The translations under genes and the position numbers were made by a program. Shown piece by piece: positions 11,601 through 22,900 of a DNA stretch of 64,000 nt. The number at the start of each line of letters is the position of its first letter. The first letter of the stretch is position 1. The DNA is taken from NCBI GenBank assembly GCA_029964075.1, contig CM057136.1, positions 15,302,381-15,366,380 on the forward strand, in the 5' to 3' direction. The stretch is from Patiria pectinifera. Lineage: Eukaryota; Echinodermata; Asteroidea; Valvatida; Asterinidae. Under the pieces are notes generated by a model. It did not search any database. It saw only the letters and a program-made list of their open reading frames with translations, and was not told where the DNA came from.

Positions 11601-12387
11601 TTTCAGAAATGGATGGAATTGGGGGGTTGGAAATATAAAGCAAATATAGTTATATTGATTTGACTTTTTTTGGAGGTTTCCGAGAAAAAAATGCTAAAAA
11701 AAAGAAAAAAAATCATTTTCCCTGTAGGTTCTTCTTCCTCATCATATAAAGAAGAACAGAGCAGTTACACATACATTGGGAATTGTTAGGGGGAGGGGAA
11801 CCAGTCTAGCTGGCGTCATTCCAGGTTTGTAGATGTAATACAAGTGCATGCAATGGTCAATTGGGGCCAGTATTTAAAAAAAGAAGAAGCTCAACGATGA
11901 TCGATCCACGTTGGAAATTGATATACTAAAAAAAATACTTTCTTTTCTTGAAAAGTACACACCACCATATTTTTTTATTTAATGAGGATGACTTTATACC
12001 AACATCCTATTAAGGTATTTCGCAAAAACTTGGTAGTTTTATTTTTCGATGTTTGCAAATGTTGTATATTCCCTTTAACAATTGAGACCTCTTAAAAATG
12101 AAAGCTGATGATTTTTCCATCTCAAAAACCTTGGTTTTGTGTTGGAGATCATTTTTAATTTTGTTTGAACAAGTGAACTGTAAGAAATTCTGTTTCACAG
12201 TTCAAGCAAAAACATATTTTTGAGTGGCCTTTTTTCCCCTTCCAAATAGCATCACTGTCGCAACTGCGGAGGAATCTTCTGCAATGCGTGCTCGGAGAAC
12301 GTCATGCCCCTGCCAGCATTTGCCAAACCGGTACGCTGCTGCGACCGGTGTCACGAACAACTCCTACAACGCTATTCAGTATCGTAG
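2686..12387 (+). CDS. RUFY1/2: RUN and FYVE domain-containing protein (RUFY1/2 type), 5' end uncertain
   Basis: Exons: 2686-2865, 3527-3644, 5330-5431, 6518-6712, 7265-7412, 8076-8177, 8893-9009, 9409-9576, 9922-10019, 10606-10692, 10954-11178, 11357-11483, 12250-12387. All junctions are GT-AG and the phases close to 600 residues plus TAG. Residues 1 to about 195 form a RUN domain ([42 protein letters not shown]). About 200-520 is a heptad-rich coiled coil containing [15 protein letters not shown]. Residues 533-595 are a FYVE zinc finger with WADD (533-536), RRKHHCR (553-559), RCC and paired cysteines, so PI3P binding is intact by motif. The family acts as Rab4/Rab14 and early-endosome effectors. 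Human RUFY2 is about 606 residues, so this is near full length. The first exon follows a T-rich TAG acceptor; either an upstream exon exists or ATG 2694 is a start. The intron before exon 4 carries a tandem array derived from the exon boundary. Confidence 0.93.
3068..3350 (+). mobile_element. tRNA-derived SINE-like element in RUFY intron 1
   Basis: A pol III B-box match, GGGTTCGATTCCTGG, lies at about 3108-3122 behind a tRNA-like head. It is followed by a GC-richer body (TCTCTCCTGTGCCACGAGG, then GGGAGTCCCTCCACGACAA) unlike the surrounding AT-rich intron. A direct repeat, TATGCTTAACACAAT, sits just upstream (about 3018 and 3058) and may mark the insertion. Family assignment needs a repeat library. 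Confidence 0.55.
3907..4146. mobile_element. MITE family A, copy 1 (Tc1/mariner-like, about 34-bp TIRs)
   Basis: The element starts TGTGATGCGATCAAGC and ends with the reverse complement GCTTGATCGCATCACA. The inverted match extends about 34 bp through AAATGAGTCGTTTGTCG. TA flanks both ends, as expected for a Tc1/mariner-mobilised MITE. It is 240 bp, has no coding capacity, lies in RUFY intron 2, and has a close relative at 33780-34031. Confidence 0.85.
4216..4676. mobile_element. Long-hairpin MITE beginning TACAGGG
   Basis: This is a near-perfect long inverted repeat. The left arm (about 4216-4440) and right arm (about 4470-4676) share TTTCAAAATCTAGGATATGA, AAGCTTTCTTTTAGTA and CATGTACTTTTCAAGTTAC in opposite orientation. 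The ends are TACAGGGGGAGTCAAAAA and its partner ACTCACCCTGTA. It lies 69 bp after MITE family A copy 1, in the same RUFY intron. It is a foldback, noncoding DNA transposon. Confidence 0.8.
5888..6517 (+). repeat. Tandem repeat made of copies of the RUFY intron 3/exon 4 junction
   Basis: Units of about 103-117 bp begin with ACTACTATACCCCTCATC at 5891, 6008, 6114, 6217, 6323 and 6426, with a short 37-bp unit before 6463. Each full unit ends with a pyrimidine tract, CCCTAG and then TGAGTGGTAYGAGCCTGGT, which is the 5' end of the genuine exon at 6518. Intact decoy AG acceptors end at 6062, 6168, 6271 and 6377; the first unit has a mutated acceptor near 5944. The 5941-5990 unit keeps GGTGCTTTGCTACTAGAG from the exon, whereas later units have it shortened to GTACAGG. 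Reading on from a decoy reaches a stop within about 25 codons. Confidence 0.92.
6798..7125. repeat. Hairpin followed by a tandem duplication in RUFY intron 4
   Basis: At 6798-6846 the sequence GACTACCTCC pairs with GGAGGTAGTC, extending to a stem of about 19 bp (17 matches) around a 14-nt loop. At about 6874-7000 and 7001-7125 there are two tandem copies of a roughly 130-bp unit containing GCGGCGGAATC, AATTTGATCAT and TGCCAACATTTGTTTCTCAC. Both are probably transposon remnants. No protein-coding content is visible. Confidence 0.7.
7488..7990. mobile_element. MITE family C, copy 1, interrupted by a nested element
   Basis: It shares long stretches with 60401-60705: ATAGAAGTTCCATTGC, GCTCTGACCAATCAGATG, GGATTTATTCAGGTGT and ATAATTTCATTCGG. 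The 3' part (7873-7981) is a strong hairpin whose arms GTGCAATG...CGACAGATG and CATCTGTCG...CATTGCAC enclose a smaller palindrome. It lies in RUFY intron 5 and is noncoding. Relative to the second copy it is interrupted by the element at 7528-7709. Confidence 0.85.
7528..7709. mobile_element. Nested MITE inside family C copy 1
   Basis: The stretch is bounded by perfect inverted termini, AATTGACCTATCGC at 7528-7541 and GCGATAGGTCAATT at 7696-7709. The AATT may be a self-palindromic target site. The family C copy at 60401-60705 lacks this sequence at the equivalent position, so this copy shows a filled site and the other an empty one. It is 182 bp and noncoding. Confidence 0.85.
8259..8872. mobile_element. 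piggyBac-like nonautonomous element with TTAA target sites
   Basis: TTAA at 8259-8262 is followed by CCCTTTCCTTACCATGGG. The other end is CATGAAAGGG followed by TTAA at 8869-8872. CCCTTTC/GAAAGGG termini inside duplicated TTAA are typical of piggyBac-type transposition. The interior, about 606 bp, has no transposase-like frame. A local duplication, CCCATGGGCGACTT(T)AGTCGAC, lies near the left end. It sits in RUFY intron 6. Confidence 0.75.
11187..11253 (+). other. G-rich, G-quadruplex-prone tract just after a RUFY splice donor
   Basis: Starting 8 bp after the donor at 11179, the coding strand carries at least six runs of three or more G within 67 bp (GGGG, GGGGG, GGGGG, GGGG, GGGG, GGG, GGGGG) with short purine loops. 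Such a tract could fold as an RNA G-quadruplex in the pre-mRNA. G-runs near donors are known intronic splicing enhancers. Function here is inference only. Confidence 0.6.
11571..12060. repeat. Dispersed repeat family D, copy 1
   Basis: It shares ordered blocks with 59040-59490: CATTTGCTTTTGCTGTAATT, TTTCAGAAATGGATGGA, CCAGTCTAGCTGGC, CGTTGGAAATTGATA and TTGGTAGTTTTAT. The copies are diverged with indels. This one fills most of the last RUFY intron. It is noncoding and its class is undetermined. Confidence 0.7.
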
Positions 12388-12575
12388 TGCGTAACGTCCG
12401 ATGGTGGTGCTGCTAAGTGTTGTGTGTTCAAAAAAAATATCTGTATAGCTGTGTATTATATGTTACATCTCCCAAACTCATGAATTGGTATGCATATTCC
12501 TTGTTACATTGTATTACATTGTATTTATTACATTGTATTTATTCCTTGAAGAATCCATAAAACCATAGAGTGTTC

Positions 12576-13080
12576 AGGCGGTTTAGGGCGGTATAAGGAG
12601 TAACAGGCAGGGCAGTTTGGGCTAGTACAGGGAATAACAGGCAGGGCAGTTTAGGGCAGTACAGGGAGTAACAGACAGGGAAGTTTAGGGCAGTACAGGG
12701 AGTAACAGGCAGGGCGGTTTGGGGCAGTACAGGGAATAACAGGCAGGGCAGTTTAAGGCAGTACAGGGAGTAACAGGCAGGGCAGTTTGGGGTGATACAG
12801 GGAGTAATAGGCAGGGCAATTTGGGGCAGTACAGGGAATAATAGGCAGGGCAGTTTGGGGCAGTACAGGGAGTAAAAGGCAGGGCAGTTTGGGGTGGTAC
12901 AGGGAGTAACAGGCAGGGCAGTTTGGGGCAGTACAGGGAGTAATAGGCAGGGCAGTTTGGGGCAGTACAGGGAGTAATAGGCAGGGCAGTTTGGGGTAGT
13001 ACAGGGAGTAACAGGCAGGGTGGGTAGGGGCAGTTCAGGGAGTAACAGGCAGGGCAGTTTGGGATGGTACATGGACTAAT
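12576..13080. repeat. 34-bp minisatellite downstream of RUFY
   Basis: About 15 units of roughly 34 bp, consensus CAGTACAGGGAGTAACAGGC followed by AGGGCAGTTTGGGG, begin about 190 bp after the RUFY stop codon and so probably lie within its 3' UTR. Units vary by substitutions (AGTAAC/AATAAC/AGTAAT, CAGTAC/TGATAC). Because 34 is not a multiple of three and the unit lacks minus-strand stops in all phases, a long repetitive minus-strand open frame results. It should not be read as a gene. Confidence 0.93.
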
Positions 13081-13629
13081 AATGGGTTAACGCGAGAAAG
13101 GGTTCAGTTTCATTTCTTTAGTGTGCTAGTACCCAACGTGGCAGTTGATGTAAACATTCTGCAGGCTGTGTTTTGTGATGTTCCAGTAAATAAGAAATTC
13201 ACTCTGTGATGAGTGATGTGTATAAATTCCAGAAAGCGTAAATACGTAAACAATGCAAAACAAATCTTCAGTGTCACATTCCTGCATATATCTGTAGTTC
13301 AAGCTGGCTGACAAAAAATTGGTTATGTGCATTTGTTTTTTCAACGGAGTAACAAGATTTTATCTTTGGAATTTTTTGCCTAGAGCAGTAAAACTCCAAA
13401 CCTTGCTTGGAATGTTGCAAGGCATACAGCCTTTTTAAAAACTTTATTGGTGCCCCCTGGATTTTCAACAACAGGTGCTTGCAAGAAATGCACATGTAAC
13501 ATACTGCAGCAGGTTAGTTGTAAAGTTGGAATTTATTTTCTTGATTCCGTGTGCCATAATTGCCTTTAATTGAACAAAATGAAATATTATTCATAAATGG
13601 AATTTGCGTCTAGGTGATGTGCATGTACA

Positions 13630-13840
13630 TTCAATATTTGGTTTTGCCCTTCGCCGTCTGCCCTATATCAGATTCGAACCAGCCAGCCAACCCCTGCAAG
13701 CTCGGTGATCAAGTTGTAAGACGTCTGCACTAGTAAGCATGAGGTCGTGGGTTCGAGTCCCACCCGAGTGAGTTCTTCTCACAATCACTCGGGGGCAACA
13801 CTGAAAAATACATCAGTGAAGGGCAAAACCCAATATTGAA
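13630..13840. mobile_element. TIR-bounded element carrying a tRNA-like pol III B box
   Basis: The ends are TTCAATATTTGGTTTTGCCC at the left and the near-perfect inverse GGGCAAAACCCAATATTGAA at the right, 22 of 23 matching when extended. The interior holds GTGGGTTCGAGTCCCAC at about 13747-13763, which contains the canonical B box GGTTCGANTCC in a T-arm-like stem. This combines a DNA-transposon outline with a tRNA-derived core. It could be a MITE that captured a SINE, or a SINE whose ends became inverted. Confidence 0.7.
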
Positions 13841-15269
13841 CATGAAATATGTAGTCCTTAATGTTGGTTGTTTTGTCCAAAAAAAGAAATAAGCTTAGGA
13901 AGTAGGTATAACAAAATCTCAAATTTCTGTGGCATGGGACGCTAAATTATGAAGTGCAAAATGTTGCAAAATATGTTGTAGCACAAAAATTCATGTATTT
14001 AACGTATTTAGTGATACTCCTATAGTCTCCCAGGGTGTGTGTTTATTTTCATATTTTACCAAATGCCCTTTCAGTATGTACAGCATTGTCAGTATTTACT
14101 GCTTTTGAAAAGCTGTGTACAGAATGTAAAAAACCAAAACAAAATCAGAGACTTTAATTTTATTGAATAATTTAATTTGTAACTAATGTCAATTGTGAGT
14201 TAAGATGGCCGTGTCTGTCATTTGGCAGAAAAATTAGAAAATGCATGTAAAGTAGGCTGATTGTGTAGAGCTTAAAGATTAAGGTCCAATTTCACAGCGC
14301 TGCTTAACCAGTTGGCGCCGGAGGCTGTTTATAAACGCAAAAATTTTGCGGTATTTGGAACGGATGTCTGATTTAACACGTAGGGAGCAAGGCCGGAAAT
14401 ATCTGTCAGCGACCCGCTCACAGCGAGCAAGGCTGGAAATATGAGTGTGCTGTCTGAGGGTGATGGCTTCAACCCGCCAGTCTTGAGGTAGAGTGATAAG
14501 TAATCCCGCGCCTCGTTCCGTTCTTCTAAAATAATCCCAGTGTGAACTGGTTAACAATTAGCGGAAAAGTTGTGCTTACTATAGCAGAAAGTCATGCTGC
14601 TGCTTAAGGACTATTTCATGGCGTGCATGATGTGCTAACTGTTGCTTGGCGTTGCTGACTTCTATTGTTACATCACTGATTTCAGCAACTTATTCCTCTA
14701 GGGTTAAGAGTGTTTTTTTTCTGTGCTTACTGTTTAGGTGGAGGTTCAGTAAGCACAAAATCGGCTGTTAAGCAGCGGTGTGAAATTGAGCCCTGATAAT
14801 ATAATAACTAAATATTCAAGTAATTAAACACGCATGTTTTATTGGCAAATTTCGACTTTGCAGATTATGTTTTTACTTTACTTTTAGCGGCTTATATTCC
14901 ATGGTCATATCAGAAAACTGATTATTTTTAGCCAAAAAAAAAATAGTCAAAAACAAATTCGGAGAAGGCTTTTTGAGAAAATAACATTAATTTTTGAGAA
15001 ACGGAATGCCTAAGAATTGAGGTCAAAATTGTTAAAACAGTGGAAGATGGGCCATGATAATTATAATCAAGATGGGTCAATTGAAAAGAACATCCATTTA
15101 TATGCCCCAAAAATTGGGGGGGGGGGAAAGAAAAATATGAAATCTTTGATTTAAGAAACAATGGCTATTGGGCTGTTGAATAAAATTAATTTTTTGGCTT
15201 ATTACTATTATAATTATTATTCATTTCTGGTAATGAAACAAAGTATTCTTCAAAAGTGCCCTAGGCACG

Positions 15270-15470
15270 TAGCTCGCAAGCCTGAAGAAACATGTCACGA
15301 CAGAGAAGACGAAAAGAATTTACAGTATTAGAGGTGGGGGAACCCCAGAATGATATTCTAGGGAAAACCCACACAATCGGGCAGGGACTGAAAACCCAAT
15401 CCACATATTGGCCCAGGCGGGAATCGAACCCAGGTAACAGCAGTGGAAGGCGAGGAAAGTACTGCAAAGC
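15270..15470 (-). mobile_element. tRNA-derived SINE-like element, minus strand
   Basis: GGGAATCGAACCCAGG at about 15419-15434 is the reverse complement of a pol III B box (GGTTCGATTCCC). Upstream on the plus strand are GGGAAAACCCACACAATCG and ACTGAAAACCCAATCCACA, consistent with a SINE body in reverse orientation. The open frames on both strands across it are products of this GC-richer insert. Confidence 0.5.
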
Positions 15471-16955
15471 ATACCTGACTCCCCTAACAATTGTTTGATA
15501 AAATGTATGCCTATATAATTTCTTTCAAATTTCTTTATGGTGCCTTGATTAATAGCCAGTTAATCTGATGAATCTAATTAGTGAATGATGTTTCAACCCG
15601 GCCACTGAGTTTATAAATACATGTTCTTCTTTGGGGTTTACCTTATTTGTATGTTTTTGTTGACATTATTATTATTTTAATTTAAGTAGTTTCTGTGGCT
15701 ACTGATTTTTAAACTAGGTCGGTTTATTTTTAATTTTTTTTATTTATTTATTTTTGGGGGGCTTCATTTTACCTTGAATGCCTGAGTTTGGCATAGATTT
15801 GACAACATTGAATTTGTATAATTTTGTTGCATTTTTTATCTGTTATTTTTCTGAATTCAGGTACCGTAAACTGCATTTTTTTTTCAATTGCATTTCAGTT
15901 GATTAAATTACGCCTTGCCTGATTGTGCTAAATTATCCTAAGTTTTCTGTTTAGATTGGATTTCTTGCTTTGATCCAGTTTTGTTGGTGCATTTCGAAGT
16001 GATTTTCGTGCAAGGTCACTCATGTGCTTCTCACCTTTAACAAAGAACTGTATAACACCTTCAAACAAAACTCTAACCTACATTTTTCTACCATCATTCC
16101 AAAGTATTTATACCACCACTTATCGCCAGTGGCGTAAAACTCAAACCGTACCTTTGCAGACAATATTCACACCTTTTTAATTTGATACCCTGAAGGGGAA
16201 ACAGTAGCCGGCTAGACATTTGTTTGTGTACATCAGCATATAGAATCACCACTGCGCTATAAACACAGACTACTTCTCCGCTTCGATGCGTTTATTTATT
16301 ACTGAACGCTTTCGCTGGGGTCAAACAAACCACGACGATATAACTCGGTGTAATGTAATTTAGATCGGGGTTATTGCTTGGCAAACAGGTAACAAATTCT
16401 TGGGCGAAAAAAGTCTTGTTTCTCAGCCATGCTTTGGGCAAGCGTTCGAGTATTTAAAGCTTACGTTTGATACTTTTTTCCCCTCAAATTTGAGTGCTTT
16501 GAATGTTTTAATTCTGGTAAATGATACATATTTTTTTTCCAATGGATTATTTAACGGCGATAATCCAACAATAAGTCAAAAATCCAATGGGTATCATTTC
16601 TCTAAATTTCCGTACGGAAACATAACTTTTATTTCGTGTGGCTTTTGACCCCCTCTGAGCACCGAGCGCTGCACCCATGGTTCATTTAAATATCAATAGG
16701 GTCCCGTTGCCCGTAACAACCACCGTCGTGGTGATGACTCGGTTGTACACAATCCCCCGATAAACCGCCTGGCATGCACACGACAAAAATCCAAATAACG
16801 ACGGCGCGTGTTTAGCAACGTATACGTGTCCATTTTCAGAGATTTTAACAGAATTTTTGAAGTTGTGAGGGAGAGAGAGTGTTAACGAATTAATACGAAG
16901 ATTGGAAGATTTGTGAGTTGGAAATTGATGCGGTACGGAAAGTGACTGATCCACG

Positions 16956-19900
16956 ATGTCGCAAGCTGTTATTTCCCGGCCGGCTTCGGTCTTGAACGTC
17001 GCCCCGAAGTCCAGCCACGGAGTGCCCAATCTTCCCGAGATCCAACACCCGTTGTCCCGCCTCGGCAACCCGGATAAACTCAATGTCCGCGGCCTGGCCA
17101 GCCAGCAGGGCCATCGGCCCTTCAGCAACCCCGTCAACGAGCCCCAGATGAGCTTCGCGGCACCCCGTCTGTCCCTCTCTGCCGGGGCCATGAGTGCCGG
17201 CGAGGCAGCCCGCCGATCGCTCCCCAGGATCCCACGGCCCTTCGCCAACATTCCCGAGGGAGTAGAGGTCGTGGAAGCTGAGGATCAGACCAAGACAAGA
17301 CTTCCAGTTTTCGGTAAGATTCTTGCGCCTAAATTCCTGTTTTCTCAATTAGAACTATAAAGGATTACACCGTTGCCAATTAATATTTTTCATCATTTAA
17401 TTAATCTGTAAATTGATTTGTCACTGCAAATAGTGAAAGGTTAAGACTGCAGTATCTTGATTCCACTTTTTTTTCAGAATTTTTTACCTTGCTCATCGTC
17501 AGTCACTGCAAAATTATTGTTCAGAATGTTGGAAAAATACCTTAAAAACAGATATTTCAATCAATTACAACAAACAGTGTGGAGTCTGGGTAGTGTTTTA
17601 ATGTAATAGACATTTTATTAAGTAAAAAGTATTCATTGTTTTAACCTAATTGAATAATACCCTGAGAATATTCATCGTGTTTATTATGATTGTTTAATTT
17701 GAAAAGAAAATAGCTGTAACAGTTGAAGTTCTATTTCATGACAGGTTTCTTGTTAATGTTACTTAGGATACCAGTTCTGTATATATTGTAGTTGAACAAA
17801 ATGGACCCATCGAACTTTAAGCCTACTGGTTGTTTGTAGTGATAAGGATGCAGACAGGTCAATATAAATGATGTTTTGTGAAAAAAATTCAAGAACCATG
17901 TTTTGTGATACGTGAAGCAATTTATATTTGTCAGTTGACACATTCAGCTACTGCTTTGAACATGTGCAGTTAGTTTATGTGCACCGTATCTTAAGTGTGA
18001 GACATTTTCTGTAACTGTTTTGTTCTTCCTTCCTTGAAACAAGTGGTTTTAATTAAACATCAAGTTGATTAACCAACACAAACAAATACGTCCCTTAACC
18101 AAGCAAAACAAAATTGAAATGTGAAATGCAGTCTAAGTGAGGTATCTTTTCCAATAGATAGGCCTAAAACTGAGTATTTGAGTTAAAATAGAATATTAGA
18201 AAAAGATTGGTGAATTTGTAGAAGTTTTTATTTATTTACTATTTTTTTTATAATGTTTTTATAATGTATGTCTTTTAATCAAATTTTAGATGAAACCTTT
18301 GATGCAAACTGCATTTACCATTTCCACTCTTTTGTTCTGGGTTACATTGACTGTAGAGACAGAACCAATGAGAGTTTTTATTCATACCACATTATAAAAA
18401 CAACTTGCCAATAACAGGCAGAGGCAATTTCCCCGCCGTGAGTGTCACAAAATCAACAGTCTGGTTCAATATTTCCACACTAGCTTTTGACAATCGCTTG
18501 GCAATTCTCTCAAGCACTCCGACTCATTCAGCGAACACCCTGCAGCAATATTGCACGCTCTTTATTGCCAAAAGGGTCACTCGATCATGGTCTGTGCTAA
18601 TGACTGCATTGATTTTTCTGTAGGCATGCACCTTGAAATTTACACACTACACACTCAGAAATTCACCTGTCGATGGCAGGTGAAATATTAGCTCACGCAT
18701 TTAATTGGTTTGGGCAATGGTCAGCCACTTTGTCAAATGTTAATTGCAGCTGGAACATTCGATTTTTACACACTTGACTGGAGAAACAAATGCATAATTT
18801 GAAATGAGTTTATTGCCAAAACACAACATATAAATTTGAAAAAGGCGGCAATTTTGCATGCTTATGAAACTGGCTTAACCATACAATGTATGATAATGGT
18901 GGCAGAAGTGGGATTACCATCATATTTTATTCAATTGGTTTATTAGAAGAAAAACAACATAAAAGCTGTTCCTAAACTTCATTTTTCGCCTTATTGTATT
19001 CTTAAGTTGTGCTTAAGAATAGAATATATATCAGTTGTCGAAATTGCTTTCGGGCAGCCAGGAGAGAGAAGGGTTTTAAAAGGGAACAAAATGGTGTATA
19101 TCGCGTTTTGGAAGTAAACTATTCAAATATTCATTTCAAATTGCTATTAACTAAAAAAGATTAGAATTTCGACAAAATTTGTTTTCTTTTTATATCTTTT
19201 GTGTCAGTCCTTTGATTTGTTCATGCTCAAAATAAAAAAAGTTGATTGTTTTGCTTAAACAAATACATTTTACTGAATTGGGTTTTGAAAAGTGGACCTC
19301 AAGAAAGCTATTCTGTAACTGAGCTATCATGATTAACGTTGGAAGGATTCGAGTGAGGTTCATGAAATACGTGACGTGTGGGGATCACGCCCAAAATCAG
19401 CAATGCTTGCAATCGACCTTATTTGCAAGGAATTCATTTTTGATCATGCTCCCTGAATCTACTTTATAATTTGTAAACTGTTGAATGGTATTGTGCCAGA
19501 CTATTTTATGCTTGAAGTGCATTCCAAGCTTCACTTTTATTTTTCTAATGTGGCTTAAAACTTTAGGTATGCTTGATCACAAATTTGTAATTATTCATCA
19601 GAACAGACTGGTAATTTAATTGTAATGAACTAATATTTCGTTGCTTTCATTTCTACACACAACTTCCACAATTGAGGAGTTTACCTCACTTGCAATTCAA
19701 TATGGCTGACTCCAGTCCTGCATAAGGTCTATAGTAGTAGGCCTAATGCTGCAAACTGAAAATATATAGAGGGGTTTAGGATCACTCAGAGAGATTGCGG
19801 CTTTTTATTTGAAATCATCAGAGGGGAAAATTTAACTAGCTTAGTTGATTAAAAAACTGTGAAAACAATCGGATGAGCAGTGTTTGCTTTAAGTAAAGCA

Positions 19901-22900
19901 GCTTTTCCCTCCGATGTAGACAATTGGTTTTACATATGTTCATTTGTAATCGCTTTATTGGTGTTTGATTTGAGATCACCAAAGGGGAGTGGGTATAACA
20001 TTTGATAGTTGAGTCAACATTAGATAAATCTGTGAATACTTTTCTTATCATGGAAGAAAAATATTGTGCTTTTCAGTAAAGAATGCCATGAATAGTATTT
20101 ATGGAAGGGAATAAATGGGCCTTCATCAGGTGAATCAATGATTAATTTTGCAGTTTTGGTTTTCTATAGTTGCTTAAGGAACATTTTTAAATGAATAAAC
20201 TAAGAGTTCATAATGTCTTTTGTGCATACCTGGTGATAGGAAACTTTCATAGAGTGTCATTTAGATAGGTAGCGATGCTATATCCACGTTTCATTGTCAC
20301 ATCTTATTTGAACATTGGCTAATCTCCCTTTTTACTTCAAATCTACATGTGTATTGTGTTAATTTATTTTTGGAACACATTTCTAAAATGCTAGTTCTAA
20401 TAATTTCATGTTTTATTTTGTTCAGGTTCCCGGGCAGATTTGGCAAGTCGGGCAGACAACCGTGCTGTCAGCGTGGCATCACGTATGTCCAGACCAGAAA
20501 CCAGAGTCAGACTTGAAGTTGACGAGGTGAGAGCTAATAAACCAATGAATATAGCATGATGTTAATCCCACTTCTGCCACCAATATCATACATTGTATAG
20601 TCAATCATGCCAGTGGACAATAAATTCTGTTCAATACAGAGTAAATGATATTGTTGACATGTTGGTCGAGTGTAAATGATTTTATCAAAATCAAACTGAT
20701 TAAGTATACATTTCTAAATTTTACCTTATTTCATGAAATAATTTCATTTTTATATCACAGATTGAGATGATACTCCGTGAGAAGGTCAAGAAGTCCTACT
20801 TTGAGCTGAGGAAGCTCTTTGTCTCAAACGATCCAGAAGGCCGAGGCATTGTCAGTCGGGAAGCTCTCAACCGTATCCTGATCACATATGCTGGTCGCTT
20901 CATCAGTATAAAACAGTTCAACGCTCTTCTGGCAAGGTATATGAAAGTTTTATTATTTTTCCCCCTAAAATCTGATGTATGTTGAAGTTAAACTTTTTTT
21001 TTCTCCCTAACATCAGAAGGCCAGCATTTTGGTAAACAGAACAACAGAAGCTCTCCTGGAAGGAAAAACTTGGGGCTGAATGGAAAGTTTAATATTATAA
21101 GCATAAATAATTCTTTTGTGCCCACAAGTTCCTACAACATGAATAATTTAGATTTGGAACAGGAGGTATTCTAGCCAAAAGCTGTCTTTTTTGGAAAGGT
21201 TACATTAGTGTAAAACACTTCATTAAAAGTGGTCTGTCCGATGTGCCAAGTTTCTCAAAAACAAATTTCTAACAACAACAACAGCTGAACAGTTAAGAAA
21301 AAAAGGTCAAACCAGAAAACTGTTTTAAAACATCAACAACAAAACTTTCATGTTTGAAAACCAACTGGAAAAGCTGTAAAGTTATGTTCTGTTTTCTCAG
21401 ATTTCGTCTCCATGAGCACAAAGTCATCAAACTGGAGGAGTTTTATGCCTGCTTGAGAGAAACGGTCACTCGGAATGAGATGCCTGCCTGGATGGATCCC
21501 GTCAACAGAGGGCCTGGTGACAAGATTACGATGAGCGCCACGCAGGTCCATGCGCAGCTGAAGGAGAAAGCTAGACAAAGGTGGGTTGACCTGCCCCCAC
21601 CCCATCGAAAACTTCAATATTAGTTGAAAAGAGTTGATTGCAATCCAATTTGAATCATGCTGAGCATCATCTAAGAGGCCAAAGAATCCCTTTTGGTTTT
21701 CACTTGTTCGGCTTTTTGTTGTAGTTTTGCTTTATCTTAACTCTCATTTCTCTTCTGATTGTTAAATTGATTTAGATTTGTGGATGTTGCCGAGATGATC
21801 CCACAGATGAACCCTGGCGGCACCGGTCGCATCCTGAAACCAGAGTTCAGGAACGTCCTCAACAAAATGCTATTTTTCATGGATGAGGATGAGTTTGAGA
21901 AACTATGGAGCAGGTATGGGAGCTAGTTCTTTAATGGCACCAAAAACTTTCTTCTTTTAGGTAACACAGAGATGGACAACTTCTTATAGTTTAATATACT
22001 TAACTTGATGCCCCAGCAATAAAATATAGATCAGTTGTAATTATGTTTGCTGTTAGAATGGGTAGTATGTTTTCATCAAACTTTTTTTAAAGACAACATA
22101 TTCAAGTTCAAATGTACATTTTTGTAATTGTTCTTCCAGGTATGACACGGATGGACTGGGCGTTATCAAGGGAGAGCGACTGATGAACAAATTGGGGATC
22201 AGTCTGCGATCGGGAACAGCCATGCCCGATGAGGACGGCGTCGGCTTCAGATTGGGGGCAGGTAGCCCTGAACTCAGCCCAAGAGGATCACGTAAGTGGA
22301 AAGAAGCGAAGATCAGTTTGAATAAAGATTAGTTTGCCTTTATTTAATTATCCAATAACTACCCTGAAGTTTCTACAATATCTGAAAAAGTTGATTATCT
22401 CCTTGCCTGGAAAAGTTTTGTTAGAATAGAAATCTGCTTGCTTAATGATTTTTGCCACCTCTAATATTTTCTAACTTTGCATATTAATTATTGACAAAAA
22501 AAAATTGAAGGAAGGTGAAAAACAAGTCTTCGGTCTTAAGAATGAGTTCTTGTCTCCTCAGTGTTTCTTCAGCTGCAAGTTTTTGTACTGAGAAGAAATC
22601 CTTCATTTAGTATTTTTTTTTCCATTGTTTGACGGAATATGCTCTCTCTTTCCTTTTCAAAATACAGCTAGGAGGCCTCGTCGGCTAGAAGTTGAGCGAT
22701 CCAAGTCGCTGGACATTGAGCGATGGCTGAAGGATAAATTCAGACAGGGTTTCCACAAGATGAAGAAAGACTTTGAGAAATACGACATCGAGAAGAAGGG
22801 AGAGGTAAGATTAATTATGATTTGGCTCAAGAAAATTTGAAAAAAAAATTTGCATTTAGGCCTTGAACACCTAGTATCCAGAGTCTGGTTGAAATACATA

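Larger units (their letters stand above)
12388..16955. other. RUFY-EFCAB6 intergenic region
   Basis: This contains the RUFY 3' UTR, a 34-bp minisatellite (12576-13080), a TIR-bounded element with a tRNA-like core (13630-13840) and a minus-strand SINE (about 15270-15470). The remainder is AT-rich single-copy sequence with T-rich tracts, for example 15725-15760. The last 300 bp before 16956 are richer in CG dinucleotides and probably include the promoter of the downstream EF-hand gene. No additional gene is supported. Confidence 0.6.

Noticed and set aside
12539..13072. 177-codon minus-strand open frame with repeated Leu-Pro-Cys motifs
   Set aside because: It lies entirely within the 34-bp minisatellite; the frame is open only because the unit lacks minus-strand stops in all three phases.
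13711..13775. Functional tRNA gene
   Set aside because: Only the B box and T-arm region are convincing; no acceptor stem or standard anticodon arm, and the segment lies inside a TIR-bounded element.
16682..17348. Long minus-strand open frames (189 and 152 codons) opposite the first EF-hand gene exon
   Set aside because: They are antisense shadows of a GC-rich coding exon that has a good ATG, a clean donor and a frame continuing into 15 further exons.
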